64,000 bases of DNA from Rhodococcus sp. KBS0724 (GCF_005938745.2 NZ_VCBX02000001.1:434001-498000), one strand, 5' to 3'. Shown: positions 37,456 to 47,053, numbered from the stretch's first letter. The notes: generated by a model from the sequence alone, not told the origin. Translations and numbers: made by a program.

Positions 37456-39270
37456 GTGGATGAGCCTGTGCACAAGCCGCACAAGATCCGTCGACGCTCG
37501 GTGCTGCAGGGCTTGGGATTGATGGCAGGACTAGGAGCACTGTCGGTGGGGTCCGCTTCAGCTCGGGAATCCGCACGTACAGCTTTGCCTGATATCGATC
37601 CGCTACGGCCACTCCAATTGCCGTCACCACGCCTGGAACCTTTTCGCGAGGCGCTGGTATTTCCGCCGACGATCGGCGGTAGCAATCTCGAGCTTCGTGC
37701 CGCGTCGTCGATGCACCGGTTCCATCCCGACCTGCCGCCGTCGCCGTCGCTGGGATACGGCGGGATGGACTACCTCGGGCCGACGATCGAGGCTCATGTC
37801 GAGCAATCGTTGACGCTGCGGTACGCCAACGACATCACCACGCATCCTCTTGCCGCTGATGTGGATTCGCGTCTGCACGGCCTCAGTGATAACGATCGGA
37901 CGCAGGTTCCCACGTCGCTGCACCTGCACGGCGGCGTCACCGCGCCGCAATTCGACGGGAATCCCGAGTTGATTCAGCGTCCCGGCGAGGGGCTGGTGCA
38001 CGAGTTCGGCAATGCCCCCGGCAACGGCAATCCCAGCGGTAGCGGTAATCACTGGTATCACGACCATGCCATGGGAATGACTCGGCTGAACGTCTACGCG
38101 GGCCTGGCCGGGATGTACCTGCTTCGTGATAACGATGACACCGGGGCGGCCGGTAATCCGCTCGGCTTGCCGTCTGGCGAGTTCGAACTGCCGTTGATTT
38201 TGCAGGACAAGGTGTTCACCTCCGACGGACGGCAAAGTGTCAGGTCGACGTGGACAACACCGCAGGGCGCCTGGGATCCCGCGACGCCCGGTGACGTGGG
38301 TGTGGTGAACGGCGTCGTGTGGCCCAGAATCGAAGTGGCGCGGGGGTTGTACCGCCTGCGTGTGCTCAATGCCGCGTCGTACTCGGTGTGGAATCTGTAT
38401 TTCGGAAATCGTATGCGGTTCTGGGTGATCGGCTCGGAATCCGGATTGCTCGCGGCATCGGCGCCGACGGATCATGTGCGCTTGAGCCCGGGTGAACGAG
38501 CTGACCTCCTGGTCGACTTCGGCATGCTCGAACCCGGCACCAGTGTGGAACTGCGCAACGATGAACCGGTGCCTTTGGCTGTGGCGCAACGCGGTACGCA
38601 GGTGATGCCCCTGTTTGCCAGGTTCGACGTGAGCAGCGCGAAAGGGTTCACGGGGCCGGTGCCGCAGCAACTGAGTCCCGTCGCCTCGCCCGTGTCCGCG
38701 CCCGATGTGGTCCGCAATCTCACGATCATGCAACTGTCCCGGCCCTCGAGTTATCCGACGATCACCATGTCGCTCAACAATTTGCGGTACACCGACTCGG
38801 ATATCGAATTGCCGCGTCAGGGAACCGTCGAGCAGTGGAATCTGATCAACGTGACGACGGAACCGCATCCGATTCACCTGCATCTGGTGACGTTTCGGGT
38901 CTTGGGTAGGCAGAACATCAACACGCCTGCGTACACGGCTGCGTACCCGTTGCCGGATCTCGGGACGCGTTGGACACCGTCGGCGGATGATTTTGTGACC
39001 TCGCCGCTGCGGGCGCCGGAAGTGTGGGAGACGGGCGCCAAGGACACCGTCATCGTGGACGCCAACTCCATCACTCGCATCATCGTGCGCTTCCCGACGG
39101 CTGACGAACTGGGCTTCGATCCGGACGCGACGTTCCCGCGGAGCGCGATGGCAGATCACAGCGGGCACGGCGGCGGCGACATGGGAGACCTGCAAGGGTA
39201 CGTCTGGCACTGCCACATGCTCGATCACGAAGACCACGACATGATGTTGAGGTATCGGCTGGTGACGTAA
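37456..39270 (+). CDS. Multicopper oxidase, Tat-exported
   Basis: A 604-residue multicopper oxidase with a twin-arginine signal (KIRRRSVLQGLGLMAG, residues 10-25). The four copper segments are visible: HLHGG near 155, HWYHDHAMG near 197, HPIHLH near 475, and HCHMLDHEDHDMM near 590, which supplies the type 1 Cys, His and axial Met. This is the bilirubin-oxidase/CotA-type layout, secreted through Tat. Start GTG 37456 follows a GGGGGC. A paralogue is encoded at 41436. Substrate, metal or phenolic, is not decided. Confidence 0.88.
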   Translation: MDEPVHKPHKIRRRSVLQGLGLMAGLGALSVGSASARESARTALPDIDPLRPLQLPSPRLEPFREALVFPPTIGGSNLELRAASSMHRFHPDLPPSPSLGYGGMDYLGPTIEAHVEQSLTLRYANDITTHPLAADVDSRLHGLSDNDRTQVPTSLHLHGGVTAPQFDGNPELIQRPGEGLVHEFGNAPGNGNPSGSGNHWYHDHAMGMTRLNVYAGLAGMYLLRDNDDTGAAGNPLGLPSGEFELPLILQDKVFTSDGRQSVRSTWTTPQGAWDPATPGDVGVVNGVVWPRIEVARGLYRLRVLNAASYSVWNLYFGNRMRFWVIGSESGLLAASAPTDHVRLSPGERADLLVDFGMLEPGTSVELRNDEPVPLAVAQRGTQVMPLFARFDVSSAKGFTGPVPQQLSPVASPVSAPDVVRNLTIMQLSRPSSYPTITMSLNNLRYTDSDIELPRQGTVEQWNLINVTTEPHPIHLHLVTFRVLGRQNINTPAYTAAYPLPDLGTRWTPSADDFVTSPLRAPEVWETGAKDTVIVDANSITRIIVRFPTADELGFDPDATFPRSAMADHSGHGGGDMGDLQGYVWHCHMLDHEDHDMMLRYRLVT

Positions 39271-39308
39271 CCTTTCGTAGGGAGAGACGTTCCCACGAGG
39301 AGGCTGCT

Positions 39309-40523
39309 GTGTCGGAAGGTGTGCCCACCGGGCCCCTGGACGGATATCGGGTAATCGAGCTCGGCACGTTGATTGCCGGACCCTTCGCCGGGAAACTACT
39401 CGGTGACATGGGTGCCGACGTGATCAAGATCGAGTCGCCGGATCGTCCAGACCCGCTTCGCACCTGGGGACAGGCGGAGCAGGACGGTCACCGATTCTTC
39501 TGGACCGTCCACGCCCGCAACAAGCGGTGCGTCACGCTGGATCTGCGGGTCGACAAAGGTCGCGAACTGTTTCTGGATCTGGTCGAGCACGCGGATGTCG
39601 TCGTCGAGAACTTCCGGCCGGGCACCCTCGAAAAATGGGGTCTGGGGTTTGACGTGCTCAGCGAACGCAATCCGAAACTGGTGCTGGCCAGGGTATCCGG
39701 CTACGGGCAGACCGGTCCGAAGGCCAAGAGCGCCGGCTATGCCTCGGTGGCCGAAGCTGTCAGCGGTTTCCGGCACCTGAACGGATATCCCGGCCAGGCG
39801 CCGCCGCGTATCGCACTCTCGCTCGGAGATTCGCTCGGCGGGATGTTCGCCGTGCAAGGTGTGCTCGCGGCGCTGCTTTCCCGTGAGCGAACCGGTCGAG
39901 GTCAGGTTGTGGACGTTGCGCTCACGGAATCGTGTCTGGCAGTGCAGGAATCGACGATTCCCGACTACGATCGCGGCGGCATCATTCGCCAACCCTCGGG
40001 TACCAGGCTCGAGGGCATCGCGCCCTCCAATATCTATCAGACCTCCGAGGGGAACTGGGTGGTCATCGCGGCCAATCAGGACACGCTCTTCGTCCGGCTG
40101 TGCACCATCATGGGGCGACCGGAACTGGCGCAGGACGACCGATTCTCCAATCATGTTGCGCGCGGCAAACATCAGGACGAGCTCGACGAGTTGATCGGTG
40201 CTTGGGTCGCGCTGCAGGACCCCAGCAGTCTGGTGGAGCGTCTCACGGAGGTGGGAGTTGTTGCCGGACCGATCAATACCGTCGAAGACGTGGTCAAGGA
40301 TCCACAGTTGATCGAGCGCGGAATGCTGGTCGGACACTACGACGACCGGATCGGTGAGGACGTCTTGGGCTTGGGGGTTGTTCCTACCTTCAGCGAGACA
40401 CCCGGCACTGTGCGCAACGCGGGAGCGTCGACGCCGGGTCAGGACAATGCGTCCGTCTGGGGTGGACTCCTCGGACTTTCGGGCGACGAACAGGCAACGT
40501 TGCGCGAGAAGGGAGTGATCTGA
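39309..40523 (+). CDS. CoA transferase, CaiB/BaiF family III
   Basis: A 404-residue family III CoA transferase. The N-terminal RVIELGTLIAGPFAGKLLGDMGADVIKIE ends in the region with the acid-binding pocket, and the catalytic Asp lies in the GDSLGGMFA stretch. It begins 39 bases after the multicopper oxidase stop and is followed one base later by an HMG-CoA lyase-like gene, suggesting activation of a carboxylic acid that the lyase then cleaves. Donor and acceptor acids cannot be named. Start GTG with CGAGGAGG upstream. Confidence 0.88.
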   Translation: MSEGVPTGPLDGYRVIELGTLIAGPFAGKLLGDMGADVIKIESPDRPDPLRTWGQAEQDGHRFFWTVHARNKRCVTLDLRVDKGRELFLDLVEHADVVVENFRPGTLEKWGLGFDVLSERNPKLVLARVSGYGQTGPKAKSAGYASVAEAVSGFRHLNGYPGQAPPRIALSLGDSLGGMFAVQGVLAALLSRERTGRGQVVDVALTESCLAVQESTIPDYDRGGIIRQPSGTRLEGIAPSNIYQTSEGNWVVIAANQDTLFVRLCTIMGRPELAQDDRFSNHVARGKHQDELDELIGAWVALQDPSSLVERLTEVGVVAGPINTVEDVVKDPQLIERGMLVGHYDDRIGEDVLGLGVVPTFSETPGTVRNAGASTPGQDNASVWGGLLGLSGDEQATLREKGVI

Positions 40524-40524
40524 C

Positions 40525-41421
40525 ATGACGGTTACGGAAGTCAGCATTCGTGAGGTGGGTCCACGCGACGGTCTCCAGATCGAGGCCCCTGTGCCGTTGT
40601 CGGAGAAGCTTCGACTTGTCGAAGCTCTTGTTGCAACCGGTGTTCCGCGCATCGAAGCCACGTCCTTCGTGTCACCGCGTGCTGTTCCGGCGCTAGCCGA
40701 CGCAGAAGCGCTGGCAGCAGAACTGCACCGGTGGCCAGGGGTCGAGTTTTCTGCACTGGTCGCCGGAATCGGCGGAGCCAAACGGGCAGTAGCGGCGGGA
40801 ATGGGAACCGTCGAATATGTCGTCTCGGCTTCGAATGGTCACAGTGAAGCCAATACTCGATCAACTACCGAGCAGGCCACCGAGCGAATCGGGGAGGTGG
40901 TCAAGATTGTTCACGACGCCGGTGGCCGGGTCGAGGTCATCGTCGCAACGGCGTGGGACTGCCCGTTCGACGGACCTACCGATCCTGATCGCGTGTTGCG
41001 GATTGCGGAGCAGGCCAGGAAATTCGGTGCCGATCAGTTCTCGATCGCGGACACTATCGGCACTGCAACTCCGGGGCGCGTCGGACGGCTGATCGATGCG
41101 GTTGACGCCCGGGTCGGCGACTTCAACCTAGGCGTCCATTTTCACAACACGCGAGGCAGTGGTCTTGCCTGCGCACTGACGGCGCTCCAGCACGGAGTTC
41201 GTAACCTCGACGCGTCCACGGGTGGGCTGGGTGGATGCCCGTTTGCCCCCGGCGCGAGTGGAAACATCGCCACCGAAGAACTGGTCTACATGCTGGGGGA
41301 CATGGGAATAACGACGGGCATCGATCTGGACGCGTCCATCCGCGCGGCGGCCGTCGCGGAGGAGATTGTGGGTCATGGCGTTCCGAGCAACCTCCTGCGA
41401 GCGGGTGACCGCATCAGGTAG
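40525..41421 (+). CDS. Hydroxymethylglutaryl-CoA lyase-type enzyme
   Basis: A 298-residue DRE-TIM lyase. The metal site begins with EVGPRDGLQIE (Asp of the DGLQ motif) and continues with the FHNTRGSGLACALTAL motif; the active-site Cys is in GGLGGCPFAPGASGN near residue 235. HMG-CoA lyases cleave HMG-CoA to acetyl-CoA and acetoacetate in leucine catabolism; the paired family III CoA transferase upstream points instead to a (hydroxy)methylglutarate-like acid activated in situ. One base separates it from the transferase gene. Convergent with the second multicopper oxidase. Confidence 0.88.
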   Translation: MTVTEVSIREVGPRDGLQIEAPVPLSEKLRLVEALVATGVPRIEATSFVSPRAVPALADAEALAAELHRWPGVEFSALVAGIGGAKRAVAAGMGTVEYVVSASNGHSEANTRSTTEQATERIGEVVKIVHDAGGRVEVIVATAWDCPFDGPTDPDRVLRIAEQARKFGADQFSIADTIGTATPGRVGRLIDAVDARVGDFNLGVHFHNTRGSGLACALTALQHGVRNLDASTGGLGGCPFAPGASGNIATEELVYMLGDMGITTGIDLDASIRAAAVAEEIVGHGVPSNLLRAGDRIR

Positions 41422-41435
41422 CGGGGGAGTCGAGG

Positions 41436-43211
41436 TCATCGGACCGTACGATATTTCAGCATCATGTCGTGGTCCTCGTGGTCGAGAATGTGGCAATGCC
41501 ACACGTAACCCTGGATCTGTTGTGCCGCAGGGTGATGATCAGCATGGGCCATGGTGGGTAGATAGTCATCCGGGCTGAACAATGCATCCGGATCGAATCC
41601 GAGTTCCTCGGCGGTGGGAAATCGGACGATGATTCGGGTGACGGTGCCGCCGTCGACCCGCACGGTGTCCTTCCAGCCGGACTCCCAGGGCGCCGGCGCG
41701 ATCATGGGGCCCCCGAGAAACCCGTCGACAGCAGGCGTCCACTTGGAACCGATCGGCGGTTGAGGATGTGCCGCTTGATATTCGAATGTCTTCAGAGGTA
41801 CTCGTCCGAGAATGCGGAACATCACAAGGTGCAGGTGAATCGGATGTGGGTCTGGCGTGATGTTGACGATGTCCCATTGTTCTACGGTGCCCTGGCGGGG
41901 CAGTTCGATGTCGGTACTGTCGAAGCGCAGATTGTTGAGAGACATGATTGCGGGTGGTACGCGGACTGCGTACGGCTGCGAGACGGTCACGGTTCGGACC
42001 TGGGTGGGAACCTCGAGCGGCGGAAGCGCCGACGGTTGCCGTGCGCCACCGCGAAGCGAGTTCGGCACACTGCCGGTGAACCCGCGACGGGAATCGGCGA
42101 CGAAACGGCAGAAGGCCGGCATTGTCACCTCGCCGAGCATCGCAGCTTGAAAGGGCGGTTGCTCGTCGTTGATCAATTCGACGGCATCACCTTCGCGGAA
42201 GCCGGAGAAGTCCACGAGCACGTCGATGCGTTCGCCGGGTGAGAGCCGAAAGCTCGCCGCACGCACCGGAGCGTCGAGCAGGCCATGTTCGTTGCCGATA
42301 ACCGCGAAGTGCATTCCGTTGCTGAAGTGGAGGTTCCACACGCTGTACGACCCGGCGTTGATGATGCGGAAGCGGTACAGCCCCCGCGCGACATTCATTC
42401 GCGGCCAGACCTTGCCGTTGACCACACCGACGTCTCCGACGGCGCCGCCCTCCCAGGAACCTTGCGGGACGATCGGAGTCGAACGGATGGATTGATACCC
42501 GTCGGCTGTGAAGATCTTTTCCTGGAGAATCAGGGGCATCTCGTAGTCTTCGGCGGGTAGTCTCAGAGGGTTGCCGCGCCGGCCGGTGTCGAATTCGTCG
42601 CGCAGGAAATACTGACCGGCCAACCCGGCGTAGACATTCAATCGAGTGATGCCCATGGCGTGGTCGTGATACCACAAATGGCCCGCGTGCTGTTCGTTCG
42701 GAAAATGGTGTGTGATGCTGCGTCCGGGAGCAATGGCTCGTAGTGGATGCCCGTCGCTGCCGGGTGGTGTGACGCCGCCATGTAGGTGCAGCGACGACGG
42801 CGGCGCACGTCGGTGATCTTCGGTGACTCCGTGGATGCTGGTGTCCATGTCGAGCGCCAGTGGATGGTTTTCGAGTCGGTTGGTGAAATTCAGTGTGAGT
42901 GCCTCTCCGGCATGACATTCGATGGTGGGGCCCAGGTAGTTGTCACCGCCGAAGCCCAGCGATGGCACGGCGTCGAAATCTCGGTGGAATTGGTGGCGGT
43001 GTACCGCGGCGTCGAGCGAGAGTGTGGTTCCCGAAATAACACGCGGCCGCGGGAGTTCGTCGACGAAGGGCGTCATGGGAGGAGAGTGAAAGATCAGTGG
43101 ACTGCGCAGTTCGCTCCGGGGTGGCGTACGGGTGGCCGACACCAAAGCTGCACTGGTTCCAGCGAGGCCGATTGCACGGAGCAATGCACGCCGCGTGAAC
43201 TCGTGGCTCAC
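41436..43211 (-). CDS. Multicopper oxidase, Tat-exported (second copy)
   Basis: A 591-residue paralogue of the oxidase at 37456, with a twin-arginine leader (FTRRALLRAIGLAGTSAAL). Copper motifs are intact: HLHGG, HLWYHDHAMG, HPIHLH and HCHILDHEDHDMM. GVVNGKVWPRMNVARGLYRFRI is also shared. The start is GTG 43211 with GGGAGGAGG upstream. A 21-bp palindrome lies 29 bases upstream, the same distance as a near-identical palindrome before the MpaB/Lcp-like gene at 45095, so the two genes may be co-regulated. Confidence 0.88.
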   Translation of the reverse strand: MSHEFTRRALLRAIGLAGTSAALVSATRTPPRSELRSPLIFHSPPMTPFVDELPRPRVISGTTLSLDAAVHRHQFHRDFDAVPSLGFGGDNYLGPTIECHAGEALTLNFTNRLENHPLALDMDTSIHGVTEDHRRAPPSSLHLHGGVTPPGSDGHPLRAIAPGRSITHHFPNEQHAGHLWYHDHAMGITRLNVYAGLAGQYFLRDEFDTGRRGNPLRLPAEDYEMPLILQEKIFTADGYQSIRSTPIVPQGSWEGGAVGDVGVVNGKVWPRMNVARGLYRFRIINAGSYSVWNLHFSNGMHFAVIGNEHGLLDAPVRAASFRLSPGERIDVLVDFSGFREGDAVELINDEQPPFQAAMLGEVTMPAFCRFVADSRRGFTGSVPNSLRGGARQPSALPPLEVPTQVRTVTVSQPYAVRVPPAIMSLNNLRFDSTDIELPRQGTVEQWDIVNITPDPHPIHLHLVMFRILGRVPLKTFEYQAAHPQPPIGSKWTPAVDGFLGGPMIAPAPWESGWKDTVRVDGGTVTRIIVRFPTAEELGFDPDALFSPDDYLPTMAHADHHPAAQQIQGYVWHCHILDHEDHDMMLKYRTVR

Positions 43212-43239
43212 CGTTCACGCCTCCTCCCAGAATGTATTA

Positions 43240-43260
43240 CATACCACACCGTATGGTATG
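43240..43260. promoter_or_regulatory. 21-bp palindromic operator, copy 1
   Basis: Core CATACCACACCGTATGGTA, a palindrome with one mismatched pair around a single central base. It is upstream of the second multicopper oxidase (29 bases from its start). A copy differing at only four positions lies at 46377-46397. Consistent with a TetR operator; the TetR gene at 43466 is the nearest candidate regulator. Confidence 0.65.
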
Positions 43261-43465
43261 GACAGCGATGTTGCCTGCGGATCGATGAAATACACTTCGA
43301 TGCAGCAGGATTCGAAACATGCGTGACTCTGGGGTGGTGGACACGGTGACCTACGGAGCGGGTTCATTGTCGAACGATCCGGTGATGCGATCGAACAACC
43401 GTAGGCATCTATGATCGACGTGTGAGAGTGAGAACTGAACGCGCCCGCGAGAACGAGCTGCTCTG

Positions 43466-44017
43466 ATGGCGCGGGCCAACCGTCTGAGTGTCGAGAGTTG
43501 GCTCGACGCGGCCTTTGATCTCCTCGTGCGAGAGGGGGTTTCCGGGGTCAAGATCTCCACGCTGTGTGACGAACTCGGAGTCACCAAAGGTAGCTTCTAC
43601 TGGCATTTCGACGATATCGGCGCACTGATGGAAGCGATGGCCGACTATTGGTGCGGCACACAGAACGACGCCGTGCGAGGGCTCGCGGCAATCGAATCCA
43701 TTCCCGTAGAGCAGCGATTCGAGATGATGGCCCAACTACTGATCGACGAGCGCAATTGGTCGGTCGAGATCGCGGTACGCGAATGGGCGCGAAGCGACGA
43801 GAAGGTTGCAGAGGCTGTACGTCAGCTCGATCAACGGATCTTCGACATCATCCAGGAAGCACTGTTGGAGTTGAATTTCGACGCTGAAGGTGCGCGCCTG
43901 CGGGCGGGTGCTCTGGTGTATGCCGGAATCGGGTTTGTGCACGGCCGCGGCAGTCTCCCGACGCCAACCAGCGCTGAGCTCCGAAAGATCTTCACTCTGT
44001 TGACGCAGAAAAACTGA
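43466..44017 (+). CDS. TetR family regulator
   Basis: A 183-residue TetR protein. The HTH is VKISTLCDELGVTKGSFYWHFDDIGALMEAMADYW, residues about 28-62. It is divergent from the multicopper oxidase at 43211 and lies next to operator copy 1. A TetR gene at 46469 is next to copy 2, so either protein could recognise both sites. A second candidate role is control of the convergent AttH-like gene. Start ATG 43466. Confidence 0.85.
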   Translation: MARANRLSVESWLDAAFDLLVREGVSGVKISTLCDELGVTKGSFYWHFDDIGALMEAMADYWCGTQNDAVRGLAAIESIPVEQRFEMMAQLLIDERNWSVEIAVREWARSDEKVAEAVRQLDQRIFDIIQEALLELNFDAEGARLRAGALVYAGIGFVHGRGSLPTPTSAELRKIFTLLTQKN

Positions 44018-44028
44018 CTATGTTGCCC

Positions 44029-45084
44029 TCACTTGAGCGCAACCATCTCGTGCAGAGTTGATCCCGTCCGCTCGATCGTTTCCCCGTCGATCGTCACCTT
44101 CAGTAAGAAGTCGGAACGGAAGCGGAAGTATCCGGGGCGGCCGAGAAGTCGATTCAGTATGGGCTTGACCAGTCGGGTTCGGGCTACCGGAACGTCAGCC
44201 AGGAAGTCGTGCGCATGAACTACCTCGCGCACCGTCAGCGTGAGATCCACCGAACCCGGAATGTGCAGACGCAGCGTCGACGGAAACGATCGATTCGCAA
44301 CGTCGTGGAAAACCGCCGGCCCCTCGGTCATCTCCAGTTCACCGTTGCTCAGGACGACATCGTCACCGCGGGCCAACATCAGTGGCAGGGACCAATGCTC
44401 GCCGTATTTCTTCTGGGTGTGCACGGTGGCGTACACCAGTGAGAAATCGTCGACATACAACCGGCCCCAGTACCAGCGATCGATGATCCGCTTCATGTCC
44501 CCGACGCCCCAGTTGTGGTCGTGATAGCCGCGACCACGGGCATCGAGTGTGGCTGCGCCGATAGTGACGGTGCCCGTCACCGAGGCGCGCGGAGCGCCGA
44601 CAACCCAGGCGAAGAACTCGGTGTCGCCGTAGGTGGTCTGTCCCCGGCCGGGCATCCAACTCGGTACCTCGTTGCGAAATTCGAGATCGAACACGATGTC
44701 CTCTTCTTCGAGATGCACTCTGTGCACCGGCAGGTCACCCGAATCGAATTCTGCTACAGCGGTGTTCGGGCCAATCCGAACGTCGCATCGTTCCGTTGAC
44801 GCGCTGACGTCGGCGGCGGAATACGGTGTGACGACTTCCCGGCGCGTACCGTCCGGGGAGTAGACATGGATTTCGATTCCGGGTTTGCGATTGACGAGTT
44901 CACGCAGTTGAAGCATCGCAACCACGATGTGCCCACTGTCGAGATGCGCGTCGAAGTACCAGTGCTCGAAAGCAAATTTGTTGTCGGACGGGTGCGCACC
45001 GTTGTCGCTCGGGCGCGTTCGAGTGATCTCACCGTCCTTGCGTCCGGGTCCGTTCCACGCTTCCACGATATTCATGGTGGTCAT
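44029..45084 (-). CDS. AttH/CrtC-like (lipocalin-like) protein, putative hydratase
   Basis: A 351-residue AttH/hydroxyneurosporene-synthase-like protein. The N-domain has FAFEHWYFDAHLDSGHIVVAML, and GRGYHDHNWGVGDMKRIIDRWYWGRL carries the His/Asp-rich motif of the family (carotenoid 1,2-hydratases, AttH). Start ATG 45084 follows TAGGAG, and lies 10 bases after the stop of the MpaB/Lcp-like gene. If the catalytic residues work as in CrtC, it would hydrate a terpenoid double bond. Partner oxygenase upstream suggests isoprenoid metabolism. Confidence 0.75.
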   Translation of the reverse strand: MTTMNIVEAWNGPGRKDGEITRTRPSDNGAHPSDNKFAFEHWYFDAHLDSGHIVVAMLQLRELVNRKPGIEIHVYSPDGTRREVVTPYSAADVSASTERCDVRIGPNTAVAEFDSGDLPVHRVHLEEEDIVFDLEFRNEVPSWMPGRGQTTYGDTEFFAWVVGAPRASVTGTVTIGAATLDARGRGYHDHNWGVGDMKRIIDRWYWGRLYVDDFSLVYATVHTQKKYGEHWSLPLMLARGDDVVLSNGELEMTEGPAVFHDVANRSFPSTLRLHIPGSVDLTLTVREVVHAHDFLADVPVARTRLVKPILNRLLGRPGYFRFRSDFLLKVTIDGETIERTGSTLHEMVALK

Positions 45085-45094
45085 CGAGCGACTC

Positions 45095-46345
45095 CTATCG
45101 GCGTAGTGCGCCGCTTGCATCGAATGCGGCCTCGCGGCCATTCATTTGGGCGTGGTACCAGTTTTCGCGATGCCTGACCATCGTCTTTTCCACGATTTTG
45201 CCGGCGCCGGGAACAAAGCGTCTGACCAATTCCATTGCGGTGATGAGCGGGAATCTCAGTAGGGGAATGAGTAGCCAGGGAATGACACCGGGCATCCGGT
45301 ACTTCCGCCGTGTGCCCGGCGCCATGAACATCGCGGCGTACACCGAATTGATGCGAAAGTTATACGCCTCCCGTAACCGAGTGAGCCCGCGATGGCCGTC
45401 GCGCGGAGCAAAGGCTTTCGGGTAACTCTCGATCAGTTCGCTACCGTGCTTGCCGGAGTCGTACGACCTCGACACAATCGTCATGGCAAGAGCGCGTAGG
45501 GAATCCGTCGCGGTTTCCGGGTACCACGTGACGCGCACCCCCAGAAGGTGTCCCATGTACTTCTGGAAGTGGATCAGAGCCCGGACCTCGGATGGTGTGG
45601 TGTGGTAGCCGAGTGTCCATAGTGCGAGTCCCGGGGTGACGCTTCCGGCGATCAAGGTCAGGAGCATGTAGCTCTGACTGATCGGAAGCCCCCACTTCGA
45701 AGTATCCCATTCCGGGTGATTGGCTACTCGTGACCGCACGGACACGTGCATCACACGAACCTTGAGAGCGGTTGCGCGACCACCGGATCCAGGTTGGAGC
45801 AGTGCTCCCGGTTGCGACACGTCGATCCAGAATCGGCAGGTCTCGAGGAACCGTCGTAGTGCGTTGTCGCCCGCATAACCACCGGCGAGAGAGAGTGGGG
45901 TGGCAACTGCCGATTCGGTGTAGATCTCCAGTGTTTCCGCTCCCGCGAAACTGAACAGCATTGTGCCCCAGCGCCGCCAGATTGCCGCTCCCTGCTCGAC
46001 CAGTGCCGGATCAACCCAGTCCGGTACCGTTTCGAATTCCTCGAACAGCACGCGCATGGATTCCGGAGCGTCAGGCAGGGCGTCGATACCGTGGGTGAGG
46101 GCGGTTTCGAGCATGGCGCGGCCGGCTTTCGCCCCGATCTCACCGTGGAAGACTTCTTCGACAAATCGTTCGGCGACGGGGTCTCCCGCGAAGAGGTCGT
46201 TGCAGAAGTGTTGTGCCTGTTCCGTGGTGGGGAAGATGTCACTGCCGGTCAGTTTTCTGACGATCGTGCGGGCGCGGGCGATTCCGGGTTTGCGTATGCC
46301 TTCCCAGTAGGGAAACGCGGTCGGTGTTCGATCACGTGCCGTCAT
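45095..46345 (-). CDS. MpaB/Lcp-like (DUF2236) oxygenase
   Basis: A 416-residue DUF2236 protein, longer than the one at 34934 and closer in length to latex clearing protein. Family segments are ATALKVRVMHVSVRSRV, where the His is the candidate axial heme ligand and Arg residues surround it, VTWYPETATDSLRALAMTI and HFQKYMGHLLGVRV. No signal peptide is visible, so a secreted rubber oxygenase is unlikely. It forms an operon with the AttH-like gene and is divergent from TetR/monooxygenase/GMC genes. Operator copy 2 lies 32 bases upstream. Confidence 0.8.
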   Translation of the reverse strand: MTARDRTPTAFPYWEGIRKPGIARARTIVRKLTGSDIFPTTEQAQHFCNDLFAGDPVAERFVEEVFHGEIGAKAGRAMLETALTHGIDALPDAPESMRVLFEEFETVPDWVDPALVEQGAAIWRRWGTMLFSFAGAETLEIYTESAVATPLSLAGGYAGDNALRRFLETCRFWIDVSQPGALLQPGSGGRATALKVRVMHVSVRSRVANHPEWDTSKWGLPISQSYMLLTLIAGSVTPGLALWTLGYHTTPSEVRALIHFQKYMGHLLGVRVTWYPETATDSLRALAMTIVSRSYDSGKHGSELIESYPKAFAPRDGHRGLTRLREAYNFRINSVYAAMFMAPGTRRKYRMPGVIPWLLIPLLRFPLITAMELVRRFVPGAGKIVEKTMVRHRENWYHAQMNGREAAFDASGALRR

Positions 46346-46376
46346 GTCACCGCCTCGAAGCAGAGTCAGGATTGAA

Positions 46377-46397
46377 CATACCCTACCGTATGGTACT
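46377..46397. promoter_or_regulatory. 21-bp palindromic operator, copy 2
   Basis: CATACCCTACCGTATGGTAC core; 17 of 21 positions match copy 1 at 43240. It lies between the MpaB/Lcp-like gene and the TetR gene at 46469, at nearly the same distance from the minus-strand start as copy 1. Confidence 0.65.
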
Positions 46398-46468
46398 GAG
46401 TGGGAACTCCGAAAGAATTATTTGAAGTCAGCCTGGACTGTTTTCTCTTTTCGATCTACAGTCATTGT

Positions 46469-47053
46469 GTGACCGAGACCACTTCCGATCTGAAAGCAAG
46501 CCGTACGCAGGCAGAACGCACGGCCACGATGCGCGGGCGACTGCTCGATGCGGCGATCGAATCGCTGGTCGAACTGGGTTACGCACGGACGAGCACCCAG
46601 GAGATCGCTCGCCGAGCGGGTGTCTCGCGCGGCACTCAACTCCATCATTTCCCGACCAAGGAATCGCTGGTCGTCGCCGCGGTCGAATATCTGGTGGACA
46701 AACGACTGGCGGAAATCCTGTCGGCGGAGGTGGATAGCGGCCGCGGTTTGGAGGTACTTGCCGACGCATTTTCCGGTCCGCTGTTCTACGCAGCACTCGA
46801 ACTGTGGGTGGCGGCTCGCACCGACCCCGCACTGCATGCGGCGACCGTGCCGCTCGAGCGCAAGGTGAGCGAGGCTCTCGAATTCGGTAGCGCCGAAGTC
46901 TTCGGCGATCGCTTCGATTCCGAGACAGTCGAATTGACTGTCGAACTTGTCCGAGGGCTTGCGGTGTCCGCCCTGTTCCGTACCCCGGAAGCCGACGAAG
47001 CGCTGCGCGCGCGACTGCTGCCGGCCTGGCAATCCCGAGTGGAGAACAAGTGA
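46469..47053 (+). CDS. TetR family regulator
   Basis: A 194-residue TetR protein from GTG 46469; readings from 46400 add a hydrophobic N-terminus that the family lacks. The HTH is RTSTQEIARRAGVSRGTQLHHFPTKESLVVAAVEY. There is no ribosome site, and a possible leaderless start is suggested. The stop overlaps the monooxygenase start by 4 bases (GTGA), so it is the first gene of a four-gene operon. It probably autoregulates from operator copy 2. Confidence 0.83.
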   Translation: MTETTSDLKASRTQAERTATMRGRLLDAAIESLVELGYARTSTQEIARRAGVSRGTQLHHFPTKESLVVAAVEYLVDKRLAEILSAEVDSGRGLEVLADAFSGPLFYAALELWVAARTDPALHAATVPLERKVSEALEFGSAEVFGDRFDSETVELTVELVRGLAVSALFRTPEADEALRARLLPAWQSRVENK

